Of a DNA stretch of 52,406 bases, positions 8,201-16,002 are shown piece by piece. Source of the DNA: an uncultured Bacteroidaceae bacterium (GTDB lineage Bacteria > Bacteroidota > Bacteroidia > Bacteroidales > Bacteroidaceae); the NCBI GenBank assembly GCA_905236985.1, contig CAJORF010000067.1, positions 1-52,406 on the forward strand, in the 5' to 3' direction. Below the pieces are notes generated by a model, which did no database searches, was not told where the DNA came from, and saw only the letters and a program-made list of their open reading frames with translations. Each line of letters opens with the position of its first letter. Position 1 is the first letter of the stretch. The position numbers were made by a program, and so were the translations under genes.

Positions 8201-8541
8201 ATGGATACGCGATTCTGCACGTTGACAGCGGCCATATCGGGATTGGTGCCTTGTTTGAAATAGACCGTGATGGTGGCAGAACCGTTATTGGTGGCTGTGG
8301 AGGTCATATAGGTCATGTTCTCCACGCCGTTGATGCTTTCTTCCAAAGGTTGGATGACAGCCTTGGTCACTGTTTCAGCCGAGGCACCAGGGTAGGAAGC
8401 ACTGACCATCACCGTAGGTGGTGCGATATCAGGGAACTGTTCTACCGGCAGGCTGAAATAGCTGATAGCGCCTAAGATAAGGATCATGATGGCTATGGAA
8501 AGAGCCATCACAGGGCGCTTGATGAATATATTACCTTTCAT
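5224..8541 (-). CDS. RND efflux inner-membrane pump (HAE1/AcrB family)
   Basis: A 1105-aa proton-driven multidrug exporter of the hydrophobe/amphiphile RND family. It starts MKGNIFIKRPVMALSIAIMI, the usual first transmembrane helix, followed by SLPVEQFPDIAPPTVMVSASYPGAS (split here from a longer conserved block). TM4 contains GTVVDDAIVVVEAV (about residues 400-415) with the paired Asp residues of the proton relay. TM segments, duplicated periplasmic domains and a C-terminal VLGMMPLLFAVGAGANGN...GTLAILFTVPVFF match AcrB-type pumps, and the length is slightly above the usual 1030-1060. The C-terminus ends in a charged tail ERSRMERENAKN. It lies between the adaptor and outer-membrane genes in one minus-strand operon. 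Substrate not predictable. Confidence 0.95.
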   Translation of the reverse strand: MKGNIFIKRPVMALSIAIMILILGAISYFSLPVEQFPDIAPPTVMVSASYPGASAETVTKAVIQPLEESINGVENMTYMTSTATNNGSATITVYFKQGTNPDMAAVNVQNRVSMAQGLLPQEVTMIGVMTFKRQTSMLQINALVSDVPEYDQNFMANYMNINVTPQLKRIQGIGEVQAMGANYSLRVWLKPEIMAQYSLVPSDITACLAEQNLEAAVGKLGEKPMQGGRGGNVNNVYQYTLRYTGRLKEVEEFKNIVILAKADGSLLRLKDVAEVELGQVDYGYNGMVDGKPSVIFMAFQVAGANAKETNDRLTNTLNEIEKTLPKGLHFAQMMSTNDFLLASIANVEETLFIAAFLVILVVYFFLQDFRATIIPLISMVISTVGTFAALAVAGFTLNLLTLFALVLAIGTVVDDAIVVVEAVQAKFDAGYTSAYKATKDAMGDVTMAVISCTFVFMAVFIPVTMMPGTSGMFYTQFGVTLATAVGISCISALVVCTALCAMLMRPAKKDRKANNAFSAFLLATNRTTRSAYEAFYGRVMRRYNRNLRGVINHRWVAPLAFVVAAVLLVFFMTALPKGLVPQEDQGVLMVNVTCPPGSNLAYTESVVDRAQAIIERSEDIERISRVTGYSFMGGQGAANAMLILKLKHWSQRDGVNHKSSNLKILKMVELMAEIPEAQIFLFEPGMIPGYGMGSNVDLHLQDRSDGDKEVFLEQTTAFLAALNEREEIQTAMTTYARNYPQYRVEVDAAQCKLAGISPQAVLSAMSGYLGGSYASNFNQFGKVYRVMLQTDPKYRVSEADLSNMYVRSGKEMAPLSQFVKLTPVLGPEIDTHFNLFSEITCMVQPASGFTTSDAMKAIDEVRSQTLPDHITYEYGSISREEHQQMGSNQTILIYAICVVLIFLILSCLYESFLVPFAVILSVPAGLMGSFGFAWLWNMSSVGITAFKYFVLEEAIPFSPLGQIENNIYLQTGVIMLIGLLAKTAILITEYALERRRKGMGIVEAAYAAAEARLRPILMTVLTCVLGMMPLLFAVGAGANGNRTIGVGVVGGMIVGTLAILFTVPVFFIFFEYLQEKIRPAMKVDADQQFLKEQERSRMERENAKN

Positions 8542-8555
8542 TGTTGTTTGTTAGA

Positions 8556-8711
8556 AGACCCACCCCGCCTTGCGGCACCCCTCCAATAATGGAGGGGAGG
8601 CTGGCGCATAGGGATTTACAGGGCCATTATTATTGTTGTTGTTCGAATAGATCTTTTCACTCATACATCCCGCAGATTCCCCTCCTTACGGGAGGAGACT
8701 GGGGGGGGTCT
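8556..8711 (-). repeat. Intercistronic inverted-repeat element, copy B
   Basis: 156 bp from AGACCCACCCC on the pump side to GGGGGGGTCT on the adaptor side. It ends exactly one base before the adaptor's stop codon (8712-8714). The arm next to the stop carries CATCCCGCAG, as in copy D, and the inner sequences of B and D also align loosely (GGCT..CGC, TAYAGGG.CATT). The other end stops 14 bp before the pump ATG, in the ribosome-binding region. Confidence 0.88.
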
Positions 8712-9839
8712 TTACTTCACAAGTGCTCCCTCCTTGACCATACCAGCACCGTCGGCAATGATCTCGTCGCCAGCCTTGAGGCCGCTCAACACAATGAATT
8801 CCTTACCGGTGTTGTAGGGTGCTATGGTGATATTCGTACCTTCAGCTACGCGCTGACCATCCTTCTTGACGACCTTGAATACCTGATGAACGGTCTGGAG
8901 CTGCTTGACGGCTGCGGCAGGTACGATGATGTGATCCTTGATCTCAACGGGAATAACGACGTTACCCGTGGAGCCGCTGTGGAGGATTCCATTAGGGTTG
9001 TTGAACACGGCACGGAGAGAGACGCTTCCTGTAGCCTGGTCCACGACACCCGATGCCGTCTCAACGACGCCTGTCTCCTCGTACTCACTGCCATCAACAA
9101 GCTGCAAGCGAACGGCGGGCATAGCCTTGACAGCTGCGTCCGAGCTGCCTGCTTCGCGAATTCTCTCCAACATCTGAGACTCGTTGATCGAGAAATAGAC
9201 ATACATCTGATGATTGTCGGAGACAGTGGTCAGAGGGGTGGGAATGGAGGGGCCGACGAGAGCTCCGACACGGTAAGGCAATGTACCGACAACACCGTTG
9301 GCAGGGCTCTTCACCACGGTGTAGGAGAGTGAGTTGGCGGCATTGGTGACAGCAGCGGTGGCCTGAGCTACAGCAGCCTTTGCCTGAGCAAAGGAGTTCT
9401 GAGCCGTCTGAAGGTCGAAGTCACTGACGACCTGTTGAGCGTGCAGGTTCTGCGTACTTTCCAAGGAGAGTTTGGCTGTGGCCTCAGCGGCCTTGGCGGC
9501 TTCGAGATTAGCCTTGGCGGTATTCAGGGCAGCCTGATAGGGCACCTGATCGATGATGAAAAGGGTCTGACCCTTAGTGACCTTCTGGCCTTCGGTGACG
9601 CACAGCTGCTGTAGTGTACCGCTGACCTGCGGTAACACCTGAATGTCCTGACGGCCACGGATCGTAGCGCTGTACTTGGTGTCAATAGTTCGATCTTCGG
9701 CCTTGACCTTCAAAGTCTTATAGGCTACAGGAGTGTTTGTAGCGCTTTGTTGCTGATTTCCTTTACAGGAGATGAGCAGAGTCATCCCAAAGGCTACTGC
9801 AAGTAGCACGAGTGGGGTAATGCTTCTTTTCATTTTCAT
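8712..9839 (-). CDS. RND efflux periplasmic adaptor (membrane fusion) lipoprotein
   Basis: A 375-aa adaptor linking the RND pump to its outer-membrane channel. The signal peptide ends LLISC-KG, so it is a lipoprotein with Cys at about residue 26. Then come the lipoyl/barrel-sandwich half VLPQVSGTLQQLCVTEGQKV, a long Ala/Gln-rich alpha hairpin (about residues 100-170), the second half-motif VVKSPANGVVGTLPYRVG, a beta-barrel and a membrane-proximal domain ending ADGAGMVKEGALVK. First gene of the operon adaptor-pump-channel-(flavoprotein). ATG at 9839 is followed by a second in-frame ATG (MKMK), so the start is uncertain by two codons. A -7 box lies 41 bp upstream. Confidence 0.95.
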   Translation of the reverse strand: MKMKRSITPLVLLAVAFGMTLLISCKGNQQQSATNTPVAYKTLKVKAEDRTIDTKYSATIRGRQDIQVLPQVSGTLQQLCVTEGQKVTKGQTLFIIDQVPYQAALNTAKANLEAAKAAEATAKLSLESTQNLHAQQVVSDFDLQTAQNSFAQAKAAVAQATAAVTNAANSLSYTVVKSPANGVVGTLPYRVGALVGPSIPTPLTTVSDNHQMYVYFSINESQMLERIREAGSSDAAVKAMPAVRLQLVDGSEYEETGVVETASGVVDQATGSVSLRAVFNNPNGILHSGSTGNVVIPVEIKDHIIVPAAAVKQLQTVHQVFKVVKKDGQRVAEGTNITIAPYNTGKEFIVLSGLKAGDEIIADGAGMVKEGALVK

Positions 9840-9880
9840 ACCAATTATATTATATTTAGTAGTTTCTTTATTTGCGGGTG

Positions 9881-9888
9881 CAAAGGTA
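9881..9888 (-). promoter_or_regulatory. -7 box for the RND efflux operon
   Basis: TACCTTTG on the minus strand, 41 bp before the adaptor start. No good TTTG box at 19-21 bp. It is divergent from the promoter at 9961-9992. Confidence 0.6.
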
Positions 9889-9960
9889 CTGCTTTTTTTT
9901 AAACAGCGAGCAGAAAAAACAAACGAAGATATAAAAAAATATGTGAATTATCACATTTAT

Positions 9961-9992
9961 TTTGTTTTTAAATCTTTTTATAACTATTTTTG
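9961..9992 (+). promoter_or_regulatory. Promoter for the DUF5687 permease operon
   Basis: TTTG (9961-9964), 20-bp spacer, TATTTTTG (9985-9992). Transcription should begin near 9999, which rules out the upstream ATG at 9962 as the permease start and favours the ATG at 10019. Confidence 0.75.
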
Positions 9993-10018
9993 CACCCACA
10001 AACAAAACAATAAATGAT

Positions 10019-11482
10019 ATGAATGTAGGCTTATCTACACTTATCCGCTTGTGGGCGACACAGAAACGACACGATTTTTCATGGCGGACTTTTTTCGTAG
10101 GGTTGATCCTCGTTGTCTATTTCATCACGATCCTGTTAGTTGTCTATTTTGGGGTGCGCGAACGGCTGCAGGAGATGGGGAACCTCTTTGAATGGCCGGC
10201 CTTAGCACCCTTGTTGGCGGTATCCATCATGCCCAGCGACCTCATGATGAAGATCTTCTGGCGACGTTCACCAGTGGAGATGGACGACTACCTGCGCACA
10301 CGTCCGGTCTCGCAACGCGACTGGAGCCGTTTTATCCTTTTTGACACGTCCCTCGGTGGACTGCAATGGCTAATGCCGTTAATCATGACCTTCGTGGCAG
10401 GTCTCGTCCTTCCCTGGTGGGCTGCGATACAGACCTTCGTGCTGACATACTCCATTGCAATGGTCAACGCACTGTTCCAGAACTGCTGGCGACGCGCTCC
10501 GGGCAATCAGTGGACGTTGCCACTCCTCCTCTCCTACCCCATTTGGATGATTGTCAGCTACGCTATAGCCATCGCAAGCTTCATCATCATCGGGCTGGCG
10601 GGTGATGACCCATCTACGCCAGTTGAACCGACCTCTGTGATCTTCGGTCTGGTCGTTAGTACGGCAGCGATGCTCGCTGTCAATATCCTCGCCGGTGCAC
10701 TGCTACAATGGTACTTTGTACGGCTGCGCAACCACAACGAGGAAACGCACGCGCCCGTTCATACCACCACTGTTCACTCGCTGGGGGAGGTCTCAGTGTG
10801 GAGCATCGAATGGGTGCAGCTTATACGTAGCAAACGGCTCAGATCCAGTTTTCTGTCCATTGCCATCGTCTTCTTGCTCAACGTCTATCTGCAACAGATG
10901 TCACCATCGATTGGAAATGATTCCTTCCTTCATGTCAATCCGATGCTCATGTTTGGCATTGGTTTCCCAAGCCTTATCCTGGCTCAGTGGGTGCTGGGCA
11001 TTGAGGCCAATTTCTTCTCTTGCATCTGGACTAAGCCTTGGTCTGTAGAGGGTATTCTTCGCCGCAAGTACGTATTTTTCTGCATGATATGTATTTTCAT
11101 GGCCTTGCTCATCCTTCCTGCCGTGCTATTCATGAATCTCTCCGTTTGGGCTTGGCTGGCCACTCTGCTCTTTTCCTGCGGCGTTTTCATCCTGCCCTTC
11201 ATGTGTACCTGTCTGTTCAGTTCGCGCATGGATCTGTTCGCGTCGGCTTTCTTCAACTATCAAGGCGGCAACAAGCAAATCAATGTCTTTTCCTTCGTGA
11301 TGTTTATACCTCTTTTAATATACTTCTGTGCCTATATCTTCCTCCCCATTCCCTGGGCGCACCTAACCACCGCCGTCCTCGGCATCGCTGGTCTCCTGCT
11401 CCACCGCTGGTATATCCATTGGGTTGCAACCCTCTGGTTCAAAAGACGATATAAGATCATGGAACGCTGGCTGACAGAGTAG
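10019..11482 (+). CDS. DUF5687-type ABC transporter permease
   Basis: A 487-aa multi-spanning membrane protein beginning MNVGLSTLIRLWATQKRHDFSW. At least ten hydrophobic segments are visible, such as FFVGLILVVYFITILLVVYFG and ILPAVLFMNLSVWAWLATLLF (each part of a longer run). The pattern is that of Bacteroidetes DUF5687 proteins, which pair with a single ATPase as an exporter. The ATP-binding gene follows after 42 bp, supporting this. The frame could extend back to 9962, but the promoter lies inside that extension, so the ATG at 10019 is chosen. Substrate unknown. Confidence 0.82.
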   Translation: MNVGLSTLIRLWATQKRHDFSWRTFFVGLILVVYFITILLVVYFGVRERLQEMGNLFEWPALAPLLAVSIMPSDLMMKIFWRRSPVEMDDYLRTRPVSQRDWSRFILFDTSLGGLQWLMPLIMTFVAGLVLPWWAAIQTFVLTYSIAMVNALFQNCWRRAPGNQWTLPLLLSYPIWMIVSYAIAIASFIIIGLAGDDPSTPVEPTSVIFGLVVSTAAMLAVNILAGALLQWYFVRLRNHNEETHAPVHTTTVHSLGEVSVWSIEWVQLIRSKRLRSSFLSIAIVFLLNVYLQQMSPSIGNDSFLHVNPMLMFGIGFPSLILAQWVLGIEANFFSCIWTKPWSVEGILRRKYVFFCMICIFMALLILPAVLFMNLSVWAWLATLLFSCGVFILPFMCTCLFSSRMDLFASAFFNYQGGNKQINVFSFVMFIPLLIYFCAYIFLPIPWAHLTTAVLGIAGLLLHRWYIHWVATLWFKRRYKIMERWLTE

Positions 11483-11514
11483 AAAAAGCGAAAAATAAAA
11501 AGTGAAAAATAAAC
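11483..11514 (+). repeat. GAAAAA-type stop-anchored spacer repeat
   Basis: Begins directly after the permease stop codon and reads GCGAAAAATAAAAAGTGAAA and onward. Similar strings occur at 19010-19046, inverted at 19107-19140, and in the 33069-33101 gap. Confidence 0.55.
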
Positions 11515-11524
11515 TATTATCGCA

Positions 11525-12271
11525 ATGGAACTCAAGATAGAAAACCTCAAGAAAGTCTATGGCGAGAAAGTCGCCTTGGACATCAACGACCTCACTATCC
11601 AGAGCGGCGAACTCGTCGGACTCGTCGGCAACAACGGCGCCGGAAAGACCACGCTGCTGCGTCTTATCCTCGACCTCATCAAAGCCGACAACGGACGCGT
11701 GCTCTCCGACGGGCAGGACGTCACCAGCACCCGCGACGGTCATCCCGCCGACTTCAAGGCCGCCGACTCCTTGGCCTGGAAGCGCTACACCGGCTCCTTC
11801 ATCGACGGCCGCTTCCTCATCGACTTCTACACCCCAGAGGAGTATTTCACGTTCATCGGCAAGCTCTACGGACTCACCCAAGACATCGTGCGCGAACGCC
11901 TGAAGACCTTCGAAACGCTGATGCACGACGAGATCCTCGGCACCAAGAAGTACTTGCGCGACTTCTCCGAAGGCAACCGCCAGAAGATCGGCATTATCGG
12001 AGCTATGATGATACGACCCAAGGTGCTGCTCCTCGACGAGCCCTTCAACTACCTCGACCCCTCGTCGCAGATCGTCGTGGCGCGCCTCATCGCCGAAATG
12101 AACCGCGAGTTAGGCACTACCGTCCTCATCTCCTCGCACAACCTCTCCTTCGTTTCGGACATCTCCACCCGCATCCTCCTGCTCGAAAAGGGACGTCTCA
12201 TCAAAGACCTACCAAACAGCGCGGGCAGTGCCATCGCCGCCCTCAACGATTACTTCAACGCCGAGGCCTGA
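11525..12271 (+). CDS. ABC transporter ATP-binding protein
   Basis: A 248-aa ATPase that would power the DUF5687 permease just upstream. Motifs in order: Walker A GNNGAGKTT (residues 35-43), a signature-like FSEGNRQKIGI in place of the LSGGQ form (about 148-158), Walker B KVLLLDEPF (about 168-176), D-loop LDPSS, and the switch His in ISSHN (about 203-207). The 'SEGNRQK' variant is typical of gliding/Cu-type bacterial exporters such as GldA/CcmA-like proteins. Start MELKIENLKKVYG is typical. Soluble, membrane-associated through its partner. Confidence 0.93.
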   Translation: MELKIENLKKVYGEKVALDINDLTIQSGELVGLVGNNGAGKTTLLRLILDLIKADNGRVLSDGQDVTSTRDGHPADFKAADSLAWKRYTGSFIDGRFLIDFYTPEEYFTFIGKLYGLTQDIVRERLKTFETLMHDEILGTKKYLRDFSEGNRQKIGIIGAMMIRPKVLLLDEPFNYLDPSSQIVVARLIAEMNRELGTTVLISSHNLSFVSDISTRILLLEKGRLIKDLPNSAGSAIAALNDYFNAEA

Positions 12272-12383
12272 TTCAACTCACGCCGGACATTTTCGTCCAG
12301 ATGAAGCAGGAACTTTTTCACTGAGCCCGAAAACACAAGAAAATAAAAAAGTGATAACTGAAGTGAATTTTTTTATCGTTTTG

Positions 12384-12416
12384 TTTGCCAAATTCAAATA
12401 AATTGTCATACCTTTG
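12384..12416 (+). promoter_or_regulatory. Promoter for nrdDG
   Basis: TTTG (12384-12387), 21-bp spacer, TACCTTTG (12409-12416). The untranslated leader would be about 115 nt. Confidence 0.75.
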
Positions 12417-12442
12417 CAGCCAGAAAAGTTGACCGAAACGGA

Positions 12443-12474
12443 AAACTTTTTCGGGCGGCGGAAGAAAAAAGTTT
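12443..12474 (+). promoter_or_regulatory. Hairpin in the nrdD leader
   Basis: AAACTTTTTC (12443-12452) can pair with GAAAAAAGTTT (12464-12474, one bulge) around a GC-rich loop. There is no T-tract after it, so it is not a standard terminator. It may affect mRNA stability or regulation of the anaerobic reductase. Confidence 0.4.
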
Positions 12475-12535
12475 CCCAAAACGGAACACTTCCGCTCCAG
12501 TTTAACGCTGCTAAACAAAACAAAACGATACATAT

Positions 12536-14635
12536 ATGGAAATTAAAAACTTTACCATTACGAAGCGCGACGGTTCAAAAGACAGCTTCTCTCTGGACAA
12601 GATCATGAACGCCATCGTCAAGGCATTTGATAGTGTCAAAGAACCTTACGACCTCGCTTCTATATCCAAGATTATCAGTTTGTTGGATATTAAGGACGAT
12701 ATCACTGTAGAGGATATCCAGAATCAGGTGGAAGAGGCACTGATGCGCGAAGGGTTCTACAAGGTTGCCAAGTCATTCATGCTCTATCGCCAGCAACATT
12801 CTGAGGATCGCGAGACACTGGCCAAGCTGCAGTTCCTCTCCGACTACTGCGAGTCAGTCAACCCTGCCACTGGTTCAAAATATGACGCCAATGCCAACGT
12901 TGAGCACAAAAATATTGCAACGCTGATTGGCGAGCTGCCCAAATCCAATTTCATCCGTCTCAACCGTCGTCTGCTGACAGACCGCATCAAGAAGATGTAC
13001 GGCAAGGAGCTCGCAGATGAGTACATTGATATGTTGACTCACCATTTTATTTATAAGAATGATGAGACCAGCCTGGCCAACTACTGCGCCTCTATCACGA
13101 TGTACCCTTGGCTCATCGGCGGCACACTGGATATCGGCGGCAACTCCACAGCTCCAACTAACCTCAAGTCCTTCTGCGGTGGATTCGTCAACATGGTATT
13201 CATGGTGTCAAGTATGCTCAGCGGTGCTTGTGCTACTCCTGAATTCTTGATGTATATGAATTACTTCATCGGTCTGGAATACGGCAAGGACTACTGGAAG
13301 CGCGCCAACGAACAGGCCGACCTGAGCCTAAAGAAACGCACCATCGATAAGGTCATCACCGACTATTTCGAGCAGATTGTATATACGCTCAACCAGCCCA
13401 CTGGCGCCCGCAACTATCAGGCCGTGTTCTGGAACGTCGCCTACTACGACCGCTTCTATTTTGAGAGCATCTTCGGCGAATTCTACTTCCCCGATGGTTC
13501 GCAACCCGATTGGGAAAGTCTCTCCTGGCTGCAGAAGCGCTTCATGAAATGGTTCAATAAGGAACGCACCAAGACCATGCTCACTTTCCCAGTCGAAACC
13601 ATGGCATTGCTCGTAAATGAGAACGGCGAGTGCAAAGACCCTGAGTGGGGCGATTTCACCGCTGAGATGTACGCTGAGGGACACTCCTTCTTTACCTACA
13701 TGAGCGACAACGCCGACTCGCTGTCCAGCTGTTGCCGTCTGCGCAACGAGATCACCGACAACGGTTTCAGCTACACGCTTGGAGCGGGCGGTGTATCGAC
13801 GGGATCCAAGAGCGTGCTCACCATCAACCTCAACCGATGCATCCAATACGCCGTCAACCATAAGATGGACTATTTGGAATACTTAGGCAGCGTCATCGAC
13901 CTCTGCCACAAAGTGCAGTTAGCTTACAATGAGAATCTCAAGGAATTGCAGGATCATGGTATGTTGCCGCTGTTCGACGCAGGCTACATCAACATCGCAC
14001 GCCAGTACCTCACCATCGGCATCAACGGTCTCGTGGAAGCTGCAGAATTCATGGGCTTGAAGATCACACCCAACGACGATTACCTCCATTTCGTGCAAAG
14101 CATTCTGAGTCTCATCGAGAAGTATAACAAGAAGTACCGCACCAAGGAAGTGATGTTCAACTGCGAGATGATTCCAGCTGAGAACGTCGGCGTGAAGCAC
14201 GCTAAGTGGGATCGCGAGGACGGCTATTTCGTACCGCGCGACTGCTACAACAGCTATTTCTATGTCGTCGAGGACGATTCGCTGTCCATCATCGACAAGT
14301 TCAAGCTGCACGGTGCTCCCTACATCGAACACCTCACTGGCGGATCGGCCCTGCACATGAATCTCGAAGAACACCTGTCGAAGAAGCAGTACCAGCAGCT
14401 GTTGAAAGTGGCGGCCAAGGAGGGATGCAACTATTTCACCTTCAACATCCCCAACACCGTATGCAACGACTGCGGTCACATCGACAAGCGCTACCTTAAG
14501 GAGTGTCCCATCTGCCATTCAAAGAACGTCGATTACATGACCCGCATCATTGGTTACCTCAAGCGCGTCAGCAACTTCTCGCAACCGAGACAGGAAGAAG
14601 CCGCACGCCGCTACTATGCGCACGCCAATCAATAA
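12536..14635 (+). CDS. nrdD: Anaerobic ribonucleoside-triphosphate reductase
   Basis: A 699-aa class III reductase that makes deoxynucleotides without oxygen. An ATP-cone is at the N-terminus (FTITKRDGSKDSFSLDKIMNA region, about residues 5-95), then the barrel with SSCCRLRNE (active-site Cys region, about 398-406). A zinc site formed by CNDCGH and CPIC lies at about 643-663. The glycyl-radical motif is TRIIGYLKRV near the C-terminus (about 670-680). The length matches the family (about 700). nrdG follows after 2 bp. The start is fixed by the promoter, leader and ATP-cone alignment. Confidence 0.96.
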   Translation: MEIKNFTITKRDGSKDSFSLDKIMNAIVKAFDSVKEPYDLASISKIISLLDIKDDITVEDIQNQVEEALMREGFYKVAKSFMLYRQQHSEDRETLAKLQFLSDYCESVNPATGSKYDANANVEHKNIATLIGELPKSNFIRLNRRLLTDRIKKMYGKELADEYIDMLTHHFIYKNDETSLANYCASITMYPWLIGGTLDIGGNSTAPTNLKSFCGGFVNMVFMVSSMLSGACATPEFLMYMNYFIGLEYGKDYWKRANEQADLSLKKRTIDKVITDYFEQIVYTLNQPTGARNYQAVFWNVAYYDRFYFESIFGEFYFPDGSQPDWESLSWLQKRFMKWFNKERTKTMLTFPVETMALLVNENGECKDPEWGDFTAEMYAEGHSFFTYMSDNADSLSSCCRLRNEITDNGFSYTLGAGGVSTGSKSVLTINLNRCIQYAVNHKMDYLEYLGSVIDLCHKVQLAYNENLKELQDHGMLPLFDAGYINIARQYLTIGINGLVEAAEFMGLKITPNDDYLHFVQSILSLIEKYNKKYRTKEVMFNCEMIPAENVGVKHAKWDREDGYFVPRDCYNSYFYVVEDDSLSIIDKFKLHGAPYIEHLTGGSALHMNLEEHLSKKQYQQLLKVAAKEGCNYFTFNIPNTVCNDCGHIDKRYLKECPICHSKNVDYMTRIIGYLKRVSNFSQPRQEEAARRYYAHANQ

Positions 14636-14637
14636 CC

Positions 14638-15117
14638 ATGCTCAAGTACGTCAACACGGGCGTTGTCTTCCAGGAGATTCCTGACGAGGTGACGCTGGCC
14701 ATCAACATCTCCAACTGCCCCTGCCGTTGCCCAGGATGCCACAGCCGCTACCTGTGGGAAGACATCGGACTGCCGCTCGACACCGATGCCATCGATGACT
14801 TCGTTGAGAAATATGGTCACGACGTCACCTGCATCGCCTTCATGGGCGGCGACAACGACCCTGCCGGTGTGGAGATGCTTGCCCAGTATATCCACGAGAA
14901 CCATCCGCTGTATCATGTCGCTTGGTACAGCGGACGGCTACGGTTGTCCAGTTCCATTCATAAAACGGAGTTCGACTACATCAAAGTTGGGCCTTATATC
15001 AAGCACTTAGGTCCCTTGAACCATCCCACCACGAATCAGCGATTGTTCCGCCGAAAGAGTGACAACACCTTCGAGGACATCACCTCTCGTTTCTGGCAAA
15101 ACGTTAATGTATGCTAA
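14638..15117 (+). CDS. nrdG: Anaerobic ribonucleotide reductase activating protein
   Basis: A 159-aa radical-SAM enzyme that installs the glycyl radical on NrdD. CPCRCPGC (residues about 27-34) provides the CX3CX2C ligands for the [4Fe-4S] cluster, followed by SRYLWE. FMGGDND (about 77-83) replaces the usual 'GGEP' SAM-binding turn. The ATG at 14638 lies 2 bp after the nrdD stop; the frame extends further upstream inside nrdD, but this start gives the family N-terminus MLKYVNTGVVFQEIP. It ends at FWQNVNVC, close to the usual length. Confidence 0.93.
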   Translation: MLKYVNTGVVFQEIPDEVTLAINISNCPCRCPGCHSRYLWEDIGLPLDTDAIDDFVEKYGHDVTCIAFMGGDNDPAGVEMLAQYIHENHPLYHVAWYSGRLRLSSSIHKTEFDYIKVGPYIKHLGPLNHPTTNQRLFRRKSDNTFEDITSRFWQNVNVC

Positions 15118-15166
15118 AATCCGAGGGATTCAGCCGTCATTAAGGGAATTTTTCATCAGAAGTTGC

Positions 15167-15174
15167 TATCTTTG
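15167..15174 (+). promoter_or_regulatory. Probable -7 box for the zeta-like toxin gene
   Basis: TATCTTTG, 65 bp before the ATG. No canonical TTTG box at the usual distance. Confidence 0.45.
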
Positions 15175-15239
15175 TCGCGTAAAAGCCTCTCGAAGATTCT
15201 TCTCGAGGGGGAGAATTTGTATTTTTTCGACTCACCACT

Positions 15240-15854
15240 ATGGCAAGCAACGAAAGACTTCATCTATACATCATCGCCGGTTGCAACGGTGCGGGCAAGA
15301 CAACGGCCTCGTTCACCGTCTTGCCCGAGATGCTCAACTGCCGAGAGTTCGTCAATGCCGACGAAATCGCCAAAGGTCTGTCGCCCTTCAACCCCGAGGG
15401 CGTAGCAATTCAGGCCGGACGACTCATGATTGACCGCATCCTGCACTTGCTAAAGGAAGGCGAGACCTTTGCCTTCGAGACTACGCTGGCCACCCGCTCT
15501 TACATCAAGCTCATCCAACGTGCTCAGAAGCGCGGCTATTTCGTCACGCTCCTCTTCTTCTCGCTCTCTACACCGGAGCAAGCCATCGCACGAGTAGCCA
15601 AGCGCGTCAGCATGGGCGGCCACAACATCCCCACCGAAGTCATCACGCGCCGTTACGAGGCCGGTCTGCAGAATCTCTTCCAGCTGTATATCCCCGTGGT
15701 GGATTATTGGACGCTCTATGACAACTCCAACATCCCGGGTGAAAAGATTGCCTTTGGCTGGAAGGACACACGCATCAACGTTGTCGATGAGGAGAAATAT
15801 ACACGTCTGTTTACTCAATACAATCAACCCGTAACACCGAAAAGCAATGAGTGA
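15240..15854 (+). CDS. Zeta-toxin-like P-loop kinase
   Basis: A 204-aa P-loop protein of the zeta-toxin / COG4185 type. Walker A is GCNGAGKTT (residues 14-22). FVNADEIAKGLSPFNPEG (about 38-55) carries the Asp that in zeta toxins acts in substrate phosphorylation. FETTLATRSY (about 78-87) matches the conserved 'ETT.S' substrate loop. Classical zeta toxins phosphorylate UDP-N-acetylglucosamine; whether this subgroup does so is not established by the sequence. The gene overlaps a 51-aa gene by 8 bp at its 3' end, unlike epsilon/zeta pairs where the antitoxin is upstream. Confidence 0.85.
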   Translation: MASNERLHLYIIAGCNGAGKTTASFTVLPEMLNCREFVNADEIAKGLSPFNPEGVAIQAGRLMIDRILHLLKEGETFAFETTLATRSYIKLIQRAQKRGYFVTLLFFSLSTPEQAIARVAKRVSMGGHNIPTEVITRRYEAGLQNLFQLYIPVVDYWTLYDNSNIPGEKIAFGWKDTRINVVDEEKYTRLFTQYNQPVTPKSNE

Positions 15855-16002
15855 CAGAGAGATAAAAGATATGCAGCGACGCATTGATCAAGGTATCGTG
15901 CTCGCACAGGAGCGACTCGTGGAACGCTCACGTCTTTTCAATTCCACGCTTGTTGTCAACCGTGGCGGTCGCGTCGTAGAACTCCTTCCCGATGAACTCT
16001 GA
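15847..16002 (+). CDS. Small protein overlapping the zeta-like gene (candidate antitoxin)
   Basis: A 51-aa frame: MSDREIKDMQRRIDQGIVLA, then QERLVERSRLFNSTLVV, then NRGGRVVELLPDEL. The ATG overlaps the toxin's stop by 8 bp, and its own stop overlaps the next gene by 11 bp, so the three genes are tightly coupled translationally. The N-terminal half is a predicted charged helix and the C-terminal 'NRGGRVVEL.P' is a short beta hairpin. I recall similar small proteins beside COG4185 genes in Bacteroidetes but cannot verify this here. An antitoxin role is inferred from position and size only. Confidence 0.7.
   Translation: MSDREIKDMQRRIDQGIVLAQERLVERSRLFNSTLVVNRGGRVVELLPDEL

Noticed and set aside
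9962-10018. Longer start for the DUF5687 permease
   Set aside because: It contains the promoter at 9961-9992, so the transcript starts after it.
14503-14637. Longer nrdG start inside nrdD
   Set aside because: Upstream part is nrdD sequence in another frame; family start fits 14638.
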